Shown here: piece by piece, positions 1 to 8,708 of the stretch
How positions within the stretch are numbered: the first letter of the stretch is position 1
Layout of the letters: each line of letters begins with the position of its first letter
DNA from: Microcella sp.
GTDB lineage: Bacteria; Actinomycetota; Actinomycetes; Actinomycetales; Microbacteriaceae
Reading direction: 5' to 3'
Length of the DNA: 64,000 nucleotides
Assembly: GCF_025808395.1 (NCBI RefSeq)
Contig: NZ_CP075524.1
Location: 992,001 to 1,056,000 of the forward strand
Position numbers and translations under genes: made by a program
The notes under the pieces: generated by a model
What the model was told of the DNA's origin: nothing
The model's input: the letters and a program-made list of their open reading frames with translations, nothing else
The model's database searches: none

Positions 1-3
1 GAA

Positions 4-753
4 TCAGCGGCCCGCGACATCCAGAGCTTCGGGCAGGGTGAAGGCACCGGCATAAAGGGCCTTGCCCACGATCGTGCCCTCAAGGCCGAGCGGCACGAGT
101 TCGCGCAGCGCGGCGATGTCGTCGAGGCTCGACACGCCACCGGAGGCGATCACCGGGCGGTGGGTGCGCTCCATGACCGAGCGCAGCAGGTCGAGGTTCG
201 GGCCTTTGAGAGTGCCGTCTTTCGTGACATCGGTGACCACATAGCGAGCGCAACCCGCCGACTCGAGGCGCTCGAGCACCGACCAGAGGTCGCCGCCCTC
301 CTCCGTCCAGCCACGAGCCGCGAGCGTCGTGCCCCGCACGTCGAGCCCGACGGCGATCGCCTCGCCGTATTCGGCGATGACGTGCGCTGCCCACTCGGGG
401 TTTTCAAGAGCCGCCGTGCCCAAGTTGATGCGCTTCGCACCCGTCGCGAGCGCTGCCTCGAGCGTCGCGTCGTCGCGAATACCGCCCGACAGCTCGATGT
501 TGACGTGGCGAGGGGTGGTCTTGACGACCTTCTTGATGACGGCGCGGTTGCTGCCACGGCCGAACGCTGCGTCGAGGTCGACCAGGTGAATCCACTCAGC
601 ACCCTGATCGGCGAACTCGTGAGCCGCATCAACCGGGTCGCCGTAATTGGTCTCGGTGCCGGCCTCGCCCTGCGTGAGCCGCACCGCCTTGCCCCCCGCG
701 ACATCGACCGCCGGAAGCAGGGTCAGGGTCGGGATTCTCGAGAACTCACTCAT
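4..753 (-). CDS. priA: PriA-type phosphoribosyl isomerase (HisA/TrpF)
   Basis: Isomerises ProFAR to PRFAR in histidine synthesis; the actinobacterial PriA form also does the TrpF step of tryptophan synthesis. The 249-residue TIM barrel has the N-terminal catalytic Asp in LLPAVDV (D17), the phosphate-binding ELSGGIRDD loop, the second Asp in VVTDVTKDGTLKGPN and the C-terminal phosphate loop ASGGVSS. The close match to mycobacterial PriA, including the GRGSN and GGDLW segments, makes dual activity likely; that is inference from the family. It is the last his gene visible, 120 bases after hisH. That gap is long for this otherwise tightly packed operon, and I see nothing in it. Confidence 0.95.
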   Translation of the reverse strand: MSEFSRIPTLTLLPAVDVAGGKAVRLTQGEAGTETNYGDPVDAAHEFADQGAEWIHLVDLDAAFGRGSNRAVIKKVVKTTPRHVNIELSGGIRDDATLEAALATGAKRINLGTAALENPEWAAHVIAEYGEAIAVGLDVRGTTLAARGWTEEGGDLWSVLERLESAGCARYVVTDVTKDGTLKGPNLDLLRSVMERTHRPVIASGGVSSLDDIAALRELVPLGLEGTIVGKALYAGAFTLPEALDVAGR

Positions 754-873
754 GCGGGGCTTTCTGATCGTGTCACGGTGTCAGTCATCTCACGGCCGAC
801 GACGCAACGACGTGGCCAAACACAAGATCGTACTCCGACTCGGCGACGCTTCTGACCCGCACGCACAGACGAA

Positions 874-1506
874 TCACAGCGTCTCAAGCCAATTGGCGAG
901 CAAGCGCAAGCCAGCCGCCCCCGACTTCTCGGGGTGAAACTGCGTGCTGCACAGCGGACCATTCTCGACCGCGGCGACGAAACGCTCGCCGTGCTCGGCC
1001 CACGTGACCATCGGCGCAGCAATCGCCGGGTGCGGGTCGAGCAGCCACTCGTGCGCAGCATACGAGTGCACGAAGTAGAAGCGTTCGTCAGAGATTCCGG
1101 CGAACAAGCGCGACCCGCTCGGGGCTTCGACGGTGTTCCAACCCATGTGCGGCACCGTCGCAGCGGTCAGCTCGGTCACCGCTCCGGGCCACTGCCCGAG
1201 GCCGGCCGTCACGACGCCGCGCTCGACTCCGCTCTCGAACATGATCTGCTGACCCACGCAGATGCCGAGCACCGGTCGGCCGCCCGCGAGCCGCCGATCG
1301 ATGAGTTCATCGCCGCGCACGGTGCGGAGGGCATCCATCACCGCATTGAACGCGCCGACACCGGGAACCAGGAGTCCGTCGGCGGCCAGCACGCGGTCGC
1401 GGTCGGCCGTGAGCTCGACGCGCGCCCCCGCAGCCTCGAGGGCCTTCGCCGCCGAATGCACGTTGCCAGAGCCGTAGTCGAGCACGACCACATCGGGCGC
1501 AGTCAC
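874..1506 (-). CDS. hisH: Imidazole glycerol phosphate synthase, glutaminase subunit HisH
   Basis: Class I glutamine amidotransferase that supplies ammonia to HisF for imidazole ring formation. The 210 residues carry the oxyanion strand PGVGAF, the nucleophile C83 in GICVGQQ, and the His/Glu pair in QFHPEKS near the C-terminus. It starts with GTG two bases after the hisB stop, so the genes are probably translationally coupled. The partner hisF is not in the window; in relatives it usually follows priA. Confidence 0.95.
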   Translation of the reverse strand: MTAPDVVVLDYGSGNVHSAAKALEAAGARVELTADRDRVLAADGLLVPGVGAFNAVMDALRTVRGDELIDRRLAGGRPVLGICVGQQIMFESGVERGVVTAGLGQWPGAVTELTAATVPHMGWNTVEAPSGSRLFAGISDERFYFVHSYAAHEWLLDPHPAIAAPMVTWAEHGERFVAAVENGPLCSTQFHPEKSGAAGLRLLANWLETL

Positions 1507-1508
1507 GA

Positions 1509-2114
1509 TCAGAGGGCGCCCTTGGTCGACGGAATGCCGTGCACGCGCTCATCGAGCTGCACCGCCTGGCGAAACGCGCGCGCGAAAGCCTTGAACTCGG
1601 CCTCGGCGATGTGGTGCGGGTCGCGCCCGGCAAGCACCGTGAGGTGCACCGTCAAGCCCGCGTGCATCGTGATCGCCTCGAAGACGTGGCGCACCATCGA
1701 ACCCGTGAAGTGGCCGCCGATGAGGTGGTGCTCGAAACCGGCGGGCTCGCCAGAGTGCACCAGGTAGGGCCGACCGCTGACGTCGACCACCGCCCGAGCG
1801 AGGGCCTCATCGAGCGGCACGAACGCGTCGCCGAAGCGCGCGATGCCGGCCTTATCGCCGAGAGCCTGCGCGATGGCTGAGCCGAGCACGATGCCGGTGT
1901 CTTCGACCGTGTGGTGCACGTCGATGTGCGTATCGCCGCTTGCCGACACGTCGAGGTCGACGAGCGAGTGCTTCGCGAACGCCGTGAGCATGTGGTCGAA
2001 GAAGGGCACGCTCGTCGAGATCGACGAACGACCGGTGCCGTCGAGGTCGAGTCGCAACTTGATCGACGACTCACTGGTCTCGCGCCGAAGCTCGGCGATG
2101 CGGGGTGTGCTCAC
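1509..2114 (-). CDS. hisB: Imidazoleglycerol-phosphate dehydratase
   Basis: Dehydrates imidazoleglycerol phosphate to imidazole acetol phosphate, using a manganese-binding HisB fold. The 201 residues contain the two metal-binding His/Glu motifs, DVHHTVEDTGI and DPHHIAEAEFKAFA, and the FFDHM segment. This is the monofunctional actinobacterial size with no fused phosphatase. The GTG start overlaps the hisC stop as GTGA, indicating coupled translation. Confidence 0.96.
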   Translation of the reverse strand: MSTPRIAELRRETSESSIKLRLDLDGTGRSSISTSVPFFDHMLTAFAKHSLVDLDVSASGDTHIDVHHTVEDTGIVLGSAIAQALGDKAGIARFGDAFVPLDEALARAVVDVSGRPYLVHSGEPAGFEHHLIGGHFTGSMVRHVFEAITMHAGLTVHLTVLAGRDPHHIAEAEFKAFARAFRQAVQLDERVHGIPSTKGAL

Positions 2115-3187
2115 CGACCCATCCTAGCCAGCACCTCGAGAAACTCGGTCGTCTCACCAGGGGTGCCCGCGGTGACGCGCAAGTGGTTGTCGAGCCCCAC
2201 ATCGCGAATCAAGATGTCGTGGTCGAGCAGATAACTGAAGGTCGTCTGCGGGTCAGCGACACCGCCGAACAGCACGAAGTTGGCCCAGCTGTCGTGCGGG
2301 GCAAAGCCGAGCGCGGCCAGCTCGACGATGAGCCGATCACGCTGCTGCCGAATCACGTCGACCGTGCGCAGCATGGTCTCGGCGTGCTCGAGCGCCGCCA
2401 CAGCCGCGGCCTGCGTCACCGCAGACAAGTGGTAGGGCAGCCGCACGAGCCGCAGCGCGTCGATGACGGCAGCGTCTGCGGCGAGATACCCCAGCCGCGC
2501 CCCCGCAAAGGCGAAGGCCTTGCTCATGGTGCGCGAGACGAGCAGCCGCGGCCGACCCTCGAGCAGGCCGATTGCGTCTGGCTTACCCTCTGGCATGAAC
2601 TCTGCGTACGCCTCGTCGACCATGACGATGCCGCGGCTGGCCTCATAGACCGCCTCGATCGTGTCGAGACCCAGTGGCGTGCCCGTGGGGTTGTTGGGCG
2701 CGCACAAGAACACCAGGTCGGGGTCGTGCCGCTCGACCGCGGCCACGGCGGTGTCGGGCGACAGCGTGAAATCGGCGTCGCGCTCGCCCGTCACCCACGC
2801 TGTGCCCGTGCTCGCCGCGATGATCGAGTGCATCGAATAGGTGGGAGGAAAACCGAGCACCGTGCGGCCAGGGCCGCCGAACGCCTGCAGCACGTGCTGA
2901 ATGACCTCGTTCGACCCGTTGGCGGCCCACACCTGCTCGGGGCGCACTCGCCCCGCGAGATAGCCGGCGAGACTCTCGCGCAACGCCGTGAACTCGCGAT
3001 CGGGGTAACGGTTGATCGAGCGCAGCTCGCGCTCGACCGCGGCGGCGACGTGCGCCACGACCTCGTCGGGCACCGGATGCGTGTTCTCGTTGACGTTGAG
3101 CGCGATGCGCACCGACTTCTGCGGGGCGCCGTACGGCGACTGCCCCCGCAGGTCGTCACGAATGGGCAGTTCGTCGAGACTCGTCAC
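2111..3187 (-). CDS. hisC: Histidinol-phosphate aminotransferase
   Basis: PLP-dependent class I/II aminotransferase that converts imidazole acetol phosphate to histidinol phosphate. Motifs seen are NENTHPVP near the N-terminus, APNNPTGT, the VDEAYAEF aspartate region and the PLP lysine in SRTMSKAFAFAGARLGY. The frame stays open to 3340, but the upstream part is Ser/Arg-rich shadow sequence over the LysM gene. The GTG at 3187, giving TSLDELPIRDDLRG, fits the family N-terminus and yields 358 residues. It heads hisC-hisB-hisH-priA; hisD is not in front of it here. Confidence 0.93.
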   Translation of the reverse strand: MTSLDELPIRDDLRGQSPYGAPQKSVRIALNVNENTHPVPDEVVAHVAAAVERELRSINRYPDREFTALRESLAGYLAGRVRPEQVWAANGSNEVIQHVLQAFGGPGRTVLGFPPTYSMHSIIAASTGTAWVTGERDADFTLSPDTAVAAVERHDPDLVFLCAPNNPTGTPLGLDTIEAVYEASRGIVMVDEAYAEFMPEGKPDAIGLLEGRPRLLVSRTMSKAFAFAGARLGYLAADAAVIDALRLVRLPYHLSAVTQAAAVAALEHAETMLRTVDVIRQQRDRLIVELAALGFAPHDSWANFVLFGGVADPQTTFSYLLDHDILIRDVGLDNHLRVTAGTPGETTEFLEVLARMGR

Positions 3188-3216
3188 GCCCTCAATCGTA
3201 GGGGCGCAACCGGAGG

Positions 3217-3256
3217 CGCTCAGTCGACGTCGGGCGGTGGCCCGCTCAGTCGACGT
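3217..3256. repeat. 14-bp direct repeat around the LysM gene stop
   Basis: CGCTCAGTCGACGT occurs at 3217-3230 and again at 3243-3256. The second copy covers the last codons and stop of the LysM gene. It looks like a small local duplication; no function is apparent. Confidence 0.6.
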
Positions 3257-3608
3257 AGCGATCGGGAACGATGAGCTGCTGACCGGGGTGCACCGAGGCG
3301 CTCGTGAGGTTGTTGATCGCGATGAGGTCTGAGACGACATCGGCCGTCGAGCTGCCCGGGGCGATCATGCTCGCCACCTGCCACAGCGACTGCCCCGATT
3401 CGACGGTGACGGTCGTCACGGTCGAGGCGCCCGACGTAGCCGTGGCTCCCCCACCGTTCAGGGCCATGCTGATGAGCGCGAGCACGAGCGGCAGCGCCAC
3501 GAGCACCGCGATCACCACGCGCCCGCGACGCGTGAGCCGCAAGCGGGTGCGGGGCGCGACCGTGCGCGCAGGGGTGCTCACCCAGCTGTCGTAAGAGATC
3601 GCCGTCAT
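3246..3608 (-). CDS. LysM membrane protein divergent from lexA, probable SOS division inhibitor
   Basis: A 120-residue protein with a basic cytoplasmic N-terminus, one transmembrane segment at about residues 31-50, a Thr/Ser linker and a C-terminal LysM domain at about residues 65-118 (SGQSLWQVA, INNLTSASVHPGQQLIVP). The ATG at 3608 has a GAAAGG site upstream; the longer frame to 3878 runs across the SOS boxes and is not credible. By position and architecture it resembles YneA of Bacillus, a LysM membrane protein divergent from lexA that delays septation during SOS. Sequence similarity to YneA beyond LysM is not evident, so the function is inferred. Confidence 0.85.
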   Translation of the reverse strand: MTAISYDSWVSTPARTVAPRTRLRLTRRGRVVIAVLVALPLVLALISMALNGGGATATSGASTVTTVTVESGQSLWQVASMIAPGSSTADVVSDLIAINNLTSASVHPGQQLIVPDRYVD

Positions 3609-3701
3609 GATGTGGCCTTTCTCGACTGTCGTGGTACAGGTCCCCCGGCATCGGGGGGATGCCGGGGGATGCATGCGCACCTCGGCCGGGAGGAACCCAT
3701 G

Positions 3702-3715
3702 CGAACCTGTGTTTC
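3702..3715. promoter_or_regulatory. Weak SOS box (LysM-gene side)
   Basis: CGAACCTGTGTTTC matches 12 of 14 positions of the Gram-positive LexA consensus CGAACRNRYGTTYG. It directly abuts the stronger box at 3715-3728 and lies about 100 bases upstream of the LysM start. Confidence 0.5.
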
Positions 3716-3728
3716 GAACATACCTTCG
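3715..3728. promoter_or_regulatory. SOS box (LexA operator)
   Basis: CGAACATACCTTCG matches 13 of 14 positions of CGAACRNRYGTTYG. It is in the lexA/LysM intergenic region, nearer the LysM gene, and would repress that gene. Confidence 0.75.
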
Positions 3729-3785
3729 ATCGAACACAGTTTCAAGCCCCCGAGACACTTTCTGCCCGATTTTTCTCGACACACT

Positions 3786-3799
3786 CGAACAGATGTTTG
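3786..3799. promoter_or_regulatory. Perfect SOS box upstream of lexA
   Basis: CGAACAGATGTTTG matches all 14 positions of the Gram-positive SOS consensus. It lies 100 bases upstream of the lexA start and implies lexA autoregulation. Confidence 0.9.
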
Positions 3800-3898
3800 A
3801 TCTGCGCCGTCTGACTGGATAGAGTTTCGAGGGTTCGGAAGTATTCCACTGCCGACCACCGACATTGCGCTCGAGCACTGCGCAGAACGGAGCCGATC

Positions 3899-4612
3899 AT
3901 GGCCGAAGAGAACTCGACACACGAGAGCTCAGAGTTCGACGCCGTCGCGCCCGGCACCCGGCGCCGCACGACGCTGAGCGACAAGCAGCGCGAGATTCTC
4001 AGCGTCATTCAGGCCTCGGTCGCACGCCGAGGCTACCCGCCGAGCATGCGCGAGATCGGCGAGGCCGTCGGGCTCGCATCACTCTCGAGCGTCTCGCACC
4101 AGCTCGGTCAGCTCGAGCTCAGCGGCTATCTGCGCCGCGACCCGAACCGCCCCCGCGCGCTCGAAGTGCTCATCGACCTCGAGCCCGAGCCCGGTTTCGG
4201 CACCGACGTTGAGACGCCAGCGGGCCCCTCAGTGGGCGACGCCGCCATGGTTCCGCTCGTCGGTCGCATCGCCGCGGGTATTCCCATCACGGCAGACCAG
4301 ATGGTCGAAGAAGTGGTGCCGCTGCCCCGCCAGCTCGTGGGCAAGGGCGACCTCTTCATGCTCACCGTCGTCGGCGACTCGATGATCGACGCGGCCATCT
4401 GCCACGGCGACTGGGTCGTCGTGCGTCAGCAGAACACGGCAGAGAACGGCGAGATCGTCGCCGCGATGCTCGACGACGAAGCGACCGTCAAGGTGTTCAA
4501 GCAGCGCGACGGCCACACCTGGCTGCTGCCGCAGAACTCTGCATACGAACCCATTCTGGGTGACCACGCGACCGTGCTCGGCAAGGTCGTGGCGGTCTTG
4601 CGCTCGGTCTAG
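3899..4612 (+). CDS. lexA: SOS repressor LexA
   Basis: Repressor of the DNA-damage regulon that cleaves itself when stimulated by RecA filaments. The 237 residues hold a winged HTH (about residues 24-90, with RRGYPPSMREIGEAVGL), the self-cleavage Ala126-Gly127 bond in RIAAGIP, catalytic Ser161 in GDSMIDAAI and Lys198 in EATVKVF. The ATG is preceded by GGAG at 7 bases spacing. SOS boxes upstream and a perfect box before recA in the same window complete the circuit. It converges with hflX. Confidence 0.98.
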   Translation: MAEENSTHESSEFDAVAPGTRRRTTLSDKQREILSVIQASVARRGYPPSMREIGEAVGLASLSSVSHQLGQLELSGYLRRDPNRPRALEVLIDLEPEPGFGTDVETPAGPSVGDAAMVPLVGRIAAGIPITADQMVEEVVPLPRQLVGKGDLFMLTVVGDSMIDAAICHGDWVVVRQQNTAENGEIVAAMLDDEATVKVFKQRDGHTWLLPQNSAYEPILGDHATVLGKVVAVLRSV

Positions 4613-4625
4613 GTCGAGCGAGCAC

Positions 4626-6197
4626 TCACGCGGTCGGCTGAACGGCGAACTGCTCGACGAGCGTAGCGATCTCGGGTGTCGCGAAAGCGTGCACCCGGGT
4701 TCCGGCCTCGACGTACGACGTGTCGATGATGCGCCCACGCTCGTGCAGCAGCGAGACGAGGTCGCCGCGCTCATACGGCACGATCACGGTGAGCTCGACA
4801 TCGGGGTTCGGCAGCATCGCCGCGATGCGGTCTTGCAGCTCGTCGATGCCCTCACCGGTCTTCGCCGAGACGAACACCGCATCGGGCACCAGGCCACGCA
4901 GCAGCAGTCGCGCATCGTCGTCGAGCAGGTCGCACTTGTTGATGGCCACCAGTTCGGGCAGGTCACGCGCACCCACCTCGCCGATGACGTCGCGCACGGT
5001 GGACAACTGAGCAGCAGGGTCAGGATGCGCGCCATCGACGACGTGCAGAATCACATCTGACTCGGCCACCTCTTCGAGAGTCGAGCGGAACGCCTCGACC
5101 AGCTGATGCGGCAGATTGCGCACGAAACCGACGGTGTCGGCGATCGTGTACGGGCGCCCGTCAGGAGTCGTCGACTTGCGCACCGTCGGGTCGAGGGTGG
5201 CGAACAGGGCGTTCTCCACCAAGACTCCCGCACGCGTGATGCGGTTGAGCAGACTCGACTTGCCGGCGTTCGTATAGCCCGCGATCGCGACGCTCGGCAC
5301 CGAGTAGCGGTCTCGATTGGCGCGCTTCGCTGCCCGAGCAGGGGCGAAGCCCTTGATCTGGCGGCGCAGCTTGGCCATGCGCGTGTTGATGCGGCGGCGG
5401 TCGAGCTCGATCTTCGTCTCACCCGGGCCACGGCTGCCCATGCCCGCTCCCCCAGCGCCGACCTGGCCACCGGCCTGTCGAGACATCGACTCACCCCAGC
5501 CGCGCAGCCTCGGCAACAGGTATTCGAGCTGCGCGAGCTCGACCTGCGCCTTGCCCTCACGACTCTTCGCGTGCTGGCTGAAGATGTCGAGAATCACCGC
5601 GGTGCGGTCGATCACCTTGACCTTGACCACGTCTTCGAGAGCACGTCGCTGGCTCGGGGCGAGCTCGGTGTCGGCGATGACGGTGTCAGCCCCCAGCTCT
5701 TTGACGATGAGCGCGAGCTCGCGCGCTTTGCCCTTGCCCAGATAGGTGCTCGGGTCGGGGTGCGGCCGCCGCTGCAGCAGGCCGTCGAGCACGACCGCCC
5801 CGGCCGTCTCGGCGAGGGCGGCGAGCTCGCGCAGCGAGTTCTCGGCGTCGTCGAGCGAACCCTGCGGGTAGATGCCGACCAGCACCACGTTCTCGAGACG
5901 AAGCTGCCGGTATTCGACCTCGGTGACGTCGTCGAGCTCGGTCGAGAGGCCGCCGACGCGCCGCAGCGCCGCACGATCTTCACGATCGAACTGATCGCCA
6001 TCGCGGTCGGCAGAATAGCTCGCGTCATCTTGCAGCGCAGAAGCGCCGTGCAGCGTCACCGAGCGCGCGCGCGACTCGCCATGGGCCAGAACGCGCGCCA
6101 CAGCATCCGCCCCCGCATCGCGGGGCAGATCAGACGGCGCCAGCTCGGCGCCACCCTCGTCGGGCACTGTGCGGTCTCGATCGGTCATCGCGTTCAC
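4626..6197 (-). CDS. hflX: GTPase HflX
   Basis: Ribosome-associated GTPase that splits or rescues stalled 70S ribosomes, especially under heat stress. The N-terminal HflX domain includes a glycine-rich GAGGAGMGSRGPGE linker. The G domain has GYTNAGKSSLLN (G1), DTVGF (G3), NKCD (G4) and SAKTGEGI (G5). At 523 residues it is typical. The GTG at 6197 has GGAG six bases upstream, so it is preferred over an ATG three codons later. Confidence 0.95.
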   Translation of the reverse strand: MNAMTDRDRTVPDEGGAELAPSDLPRDAGADAVARVLAHGESRARSVTLHGASALQDDASYSADRDGDQFDREDRAALRRVGGLSTELDDVTEVEYRQLRLENVVLVGIYPQGSLDDAENSLRELAALAETAGAVVLDGLLQRRPHPDPSTYLGKGKARELALIVKELGADTVIADTELAPSQRRALEDVVKVKVIDRTAVILDIFSQHAKSREGKAQVELAQLEYLLPRLRGWGESMSRQAGGQVGAGGAGMGSRGPGETKIELDRRRINTRMAKLRRQIKGFAPARAAKRANRDRYSVPSVAIAGYTNAGKSSLLNRITRAGVLVENALFATLDPTVRKSTTPDGRPYTIADTVGFVRNLPHQLVEAFRSTLEEVAESDVILHVVDGAHPDPAAQLSTVRDVIGEVGARDLPELVAINKCDLLDDDARLLLRGLVPDAVFVSAKTGEGIDELQDRIAAMLPNPDVELTVIVPYERGDLVSLLHERGRIIDTSYVEAGTRVHAFATPEIATLVEQFAVQPTA

Positions 6198-6229
6198 TGT
6201 ACTCCGCCAAGGTTCGGTAGATTCTGGGC

Positions 6230-6874
6230 ATGGCTCACGAGCACTACTTCAGCGCTCAGCCGAGCGGCGAGTTCACGCCGCGCCCACTCGACGTCACGCT
6301 CGCCGGCCGACCGGTGACGCTGCAGACCGCCGGAGGGGTGTTCAGCCCCTCGGGCCTCGACACCGGCACCCAGGTGCTGCTGGGCCACGTGCCGCCACCG
6401 CCGCCGAGCGGCGACCTGCTCGACCTCGGTTGCGGGTGGGGGCCGATAGCGCTCACGCTCGCTCTCGAGTCTCCCCACGCGACCGTGTGGGCCGTCGACG
6501 TCAACGAACGAGCGCTCGAGCTGACGCGCCGCAACGCCGAAGCGCTCGGGCTCGACAACGTTCGCACCGCGCTGCCGCACGAGGTGCCCGACGACGCCCG
6601 ATTCATGTGCATCTGGTCGAACCCGCCGATTCGCGTCGGCAAGAACGAGTTGCACGGGCTGCTCGACGCCTGGCTGCCCCGACTGCGCGAGGGGGCAGAC
6701 GCCTGGCTCGTCGTGGCGCGCAACCTGGGCGCAGACTCACTGCAGCGCTGGATGGATGCTCGCTATCGCGGCCAGCTCAGCGTCGGGCGGCACGCCACCC
6801 ACAAAGGCTTTCGAGTGCTGCGCGTGCGCAACCGCACCGGGCTCACCGGCCCCATCACGACGATCGGTCAGTGA
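6230..6874 (+). CDS. Class I SAM-dependent methyltransferase, RsmC-like
   Basis: A 214-residue enzyme with the SAM-binding motif LLDLGCGWGPIAL, an acidic WAVDVNERAL second strand and a WSNPPIRVG tetrapeptide-type motif, typical of N-methyltransferases acting on an exocyclic amine. It belongs to the methyltransferase small-domain (RsmC/RlmG) group, so the likely substrate is guanine in rRNA. It has only one domain, unlike the duplicated E. coli RsmC, so the exact site is unknown. It ends one base before the convergent dapF stop. Confidence 0.85.
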   Translation: MAHEHYFSAQPSGEFTPRPLDVTLAGRPVTLQTAGGVFSPSGLDTGTQVLLGHVPPPPPSGDLLDLGCGWGPIALTLALESPHATVWAVDVNERALELTRRNAEALGLDNVRTALPHEVPDDARFMCIWSNPPIRVGKNELHGLLDAWLPRLREGADAWLVVARNLGADSLQRWMDARYRGQLSVGRHATHKGFRVLRVRNRTGLTGPITTIGQ

Positions 6875-6875
6875 G

Positions 6876-7757
6876 CTAGCCGACGTCAGTCAGCTCGGCG
6901 TCGAACGTCAGCACGGCCGGGCCCGACAAGCCGACATGCTCGCCGTCTTCGGCGGCGAACATGCGCACGCCCAGCACGCCGCCCGGCACGCTGACCCGCC
7001 ACTCGTTCGGCGCAGACGACCCCGCCCAGTGCCGCACGGCGAGAGCCGCTGCCGCAGCACCGGTGCCGCACGACAGCGTCTCGCCGCTGCCGCGCTCGTG
7101 CACGCGCATGCGGATGCGGCCGATGCCGTCGACCACAAGAGGGTCAGACGGCACCACGAACTCCACGTTGGCACCGCCACGCGGCGCTGGCTCGATGACG
7201 GGTGCAGCGCTGAGATCGAGGGCGTCGAGCTCGGCATCGCTCGCGAGGGCCACCACGACGTGCGGGTTGCCGACGCTGATGCCGAGGCCCGGCCGAGCGA
7301 CGGGCAGCTCACGAGCGCGCACGAGAGGCTCAGAGCCATCGAGGCCCCAACGCCCCAGGTCGGCGGCGTAGCCGTCGGCGAGGCGGTGCACGTCGCGCAC
7401 CCCTGCCCGCGTGCCGATGGCGATCGAGTGCCCCGGTTCGAGCGAGGCGAGGCCCGTCTCGAGCAGATAGTGCACGAACACGCGGATGCCGTTGCCGCAC
7501 ATCTCGGCCACGCTGCCATCGCTGTTCGAGTAGTCCATGAACCACTCGGCGTCGGGGTGCTCCTCCAGCAGAGCCCGACCCTCGTCGAGGTTCTCAGAGC
7601 GCACGGCGCGGATGAGCCCGTCACCGCCGACACCGAAACGGCGGTCGGTGATCGCCGCGCGTCTCGCCGGGCTCAACTCGAGCTCGCCCTCGGCATCGGC
7701 GACGAGCACGAAGTCGTTGCCGGTGCCGTGCCCCTTGGTCACTCGCAGCGCGCTCAC
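6876..7757 (-). CDS. dapF: Diaminopimelate epimerase
   Basis: Converts LL-DAP to meso-DAP for peptidoglycan and lysine. The 293 residues show the pseudo-symmetric two-domain fold with the catalytic cysteines in EMCGNGIRVF and LSCGTGAAAAALA, and the GTGNDFV N-terminus. The GTG start overlaps the miaA stop (GTGA). dapA and dapB lie elsewhere in the window. Confidence 0.97.
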   Translation of the reverse strand: MSALRVTKGHGTGNDFVLVADAEGELELSPARRAAITDRRFGVGGDGLIRAVRSENLDEGRALLEEHPDAEWFMDYSNSDGSVAEMCGNGIRVFVHYLLETGLASLEPGHSIAIGTRAGVRDVHRLADGYAADLGRWGLDGSEPLVRARELPVARPGLGISVGNPHVVVALASDAELDALDLSAAPVIEPAPRGGANVEFVVPSDPLVVDGIGRIRMRVHERGSGETLSCGTGAAAAALAVRHWAGSSAPNEWRVSVPGGVLGVRMFAAEDGEHVGLSGPAVLTFDAELTDVG

Positions 7758-8689
7758 GAACCCATGCTATCGACGAGCCCCTCGGCAACCTGACGGTCGA
7801 CCTGGTCGACGAGGTCGTCGGCAGCAGCATCCACCCACTCTGTTGCAGCGTCGCGACGCAACCAGCTCACCTGACGGCGGGCATATCGCCGTGTGAGCGC
7901 CTGCGTCTGCTCGATCGCCTGCGCCTCGTCGAGCCTGCCGTGCAGTTGCTCGATCGCCTGCGCATAGCCAATCGCCCGACTCGCCGTCACCCCGCGCTCG
8001 AGCCCGAGCGGCAGCAGCGCGGTCACCTCGTCGAGCAGGCCGCCCTGCCACATCGAGCGCACACGTTCATCGAGCCGCTCGACCAGCTGTGCACGCTCAA
8101 GGCCCAGTGCGAACTGCCGGTAGGGGCGCCACGGCTCGGTGCGCGCCCCGAGACCTGCTGTGAAGGGCTTGCCCGTGAGCTCGCCCACTTCGAGGGCCCG
8201 AACGATGCGACGACCGTTGTGCGGCCCGATCGCCGCCGCCGCCTCAGGGTCTCGTCGCTCGAGCTCGGCGTGCAGCGCCGCGAGGCCGAGCCGCTCGAGC
8301 TCGCCCTCCCAGTGGGCGCGACGCTCGGCATCGGTGCCCGGAAACTCGAAGTTCGTCAGCACCGCGGCCAGGTAGAGCCCCGAGCCGCCGACGAGCATGG
8401 CCACATTGCCGCGCGCGGTGATCGCGTCGATGGCCTGCCGCGCGTCGTGCTGGTAGCGCGCGACACTCGCCTCGTCGGTGACGTCGAGCACGTCGATGAG
8501 GTGGTGCTCGACGCCCTCGCGTTCGGCGGGCGGCAGCTTGGCCGTGCCGATGTTCATGCCGCGATACAGCTGCATGGCGTCGGCGTTGACCACTTCGACC
8601 GTCACGCCGCGAGCTCGCAACCGCTCGGCGAGGCGCAACGACAGCGCGCTCTTGCCGGTTCCCGTCGCCCCCGTGATGGCGATGATCAT
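7754..8689 (-). CDS. miaA: tRNA dimethylallyltransferase MiaA
   Basis: Transfers dimethylallyl to N6 of A37 in tRNAs reading UNN codons. The P-loop TGATGTGKSALSL sits at the N-terminus, followed by VVNADAMQLYRGMNIGTAK and the HHLIDV motif. The ATG at 8689 has GGAGG upstream; the longer frame to 8842 is shadow over the miaB 3' end. Result 311 residues. MiaB, the next enzyme of the same modification, is directly upstream. Confidence 0.96.
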   Translation of the reverse strand: MIIAITGATGTGKSALSLRLAERLRARGVTVEVVNADAMQLYRGMNIGTAKLPPAEREGVEHHLIDVLDVTDEASVARYQHDARQAIDAITARGNVAMLVGGSGLYLAAVLTNFEFPGTDAERRAHWEGELERLGLAALHAELERRDPEAAAAIGPHNGRRIVRALEVGELTGKPFTAGLGARTEPWRPYRQFALGLERAQLVERLDERVRSMWQGGLLDEVTALLPLGLERGVTASRAIGYAQAIEQLHGRLDEAQAIEQTQALTRRYARRQVSWLRRDAATEWVDAAADDLVDQVDRQVAEGLVDSMGS

Positions 8690-8708
8690 GCGGATGCCCT
8701 CCGGGCGC

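Noticed and set aside
3731..3744. Further SOS box in the lexA region
   Set aside because: CGAACACAGTTTCA matches only 11 of 14 positions and breaks the central part of the second half site.
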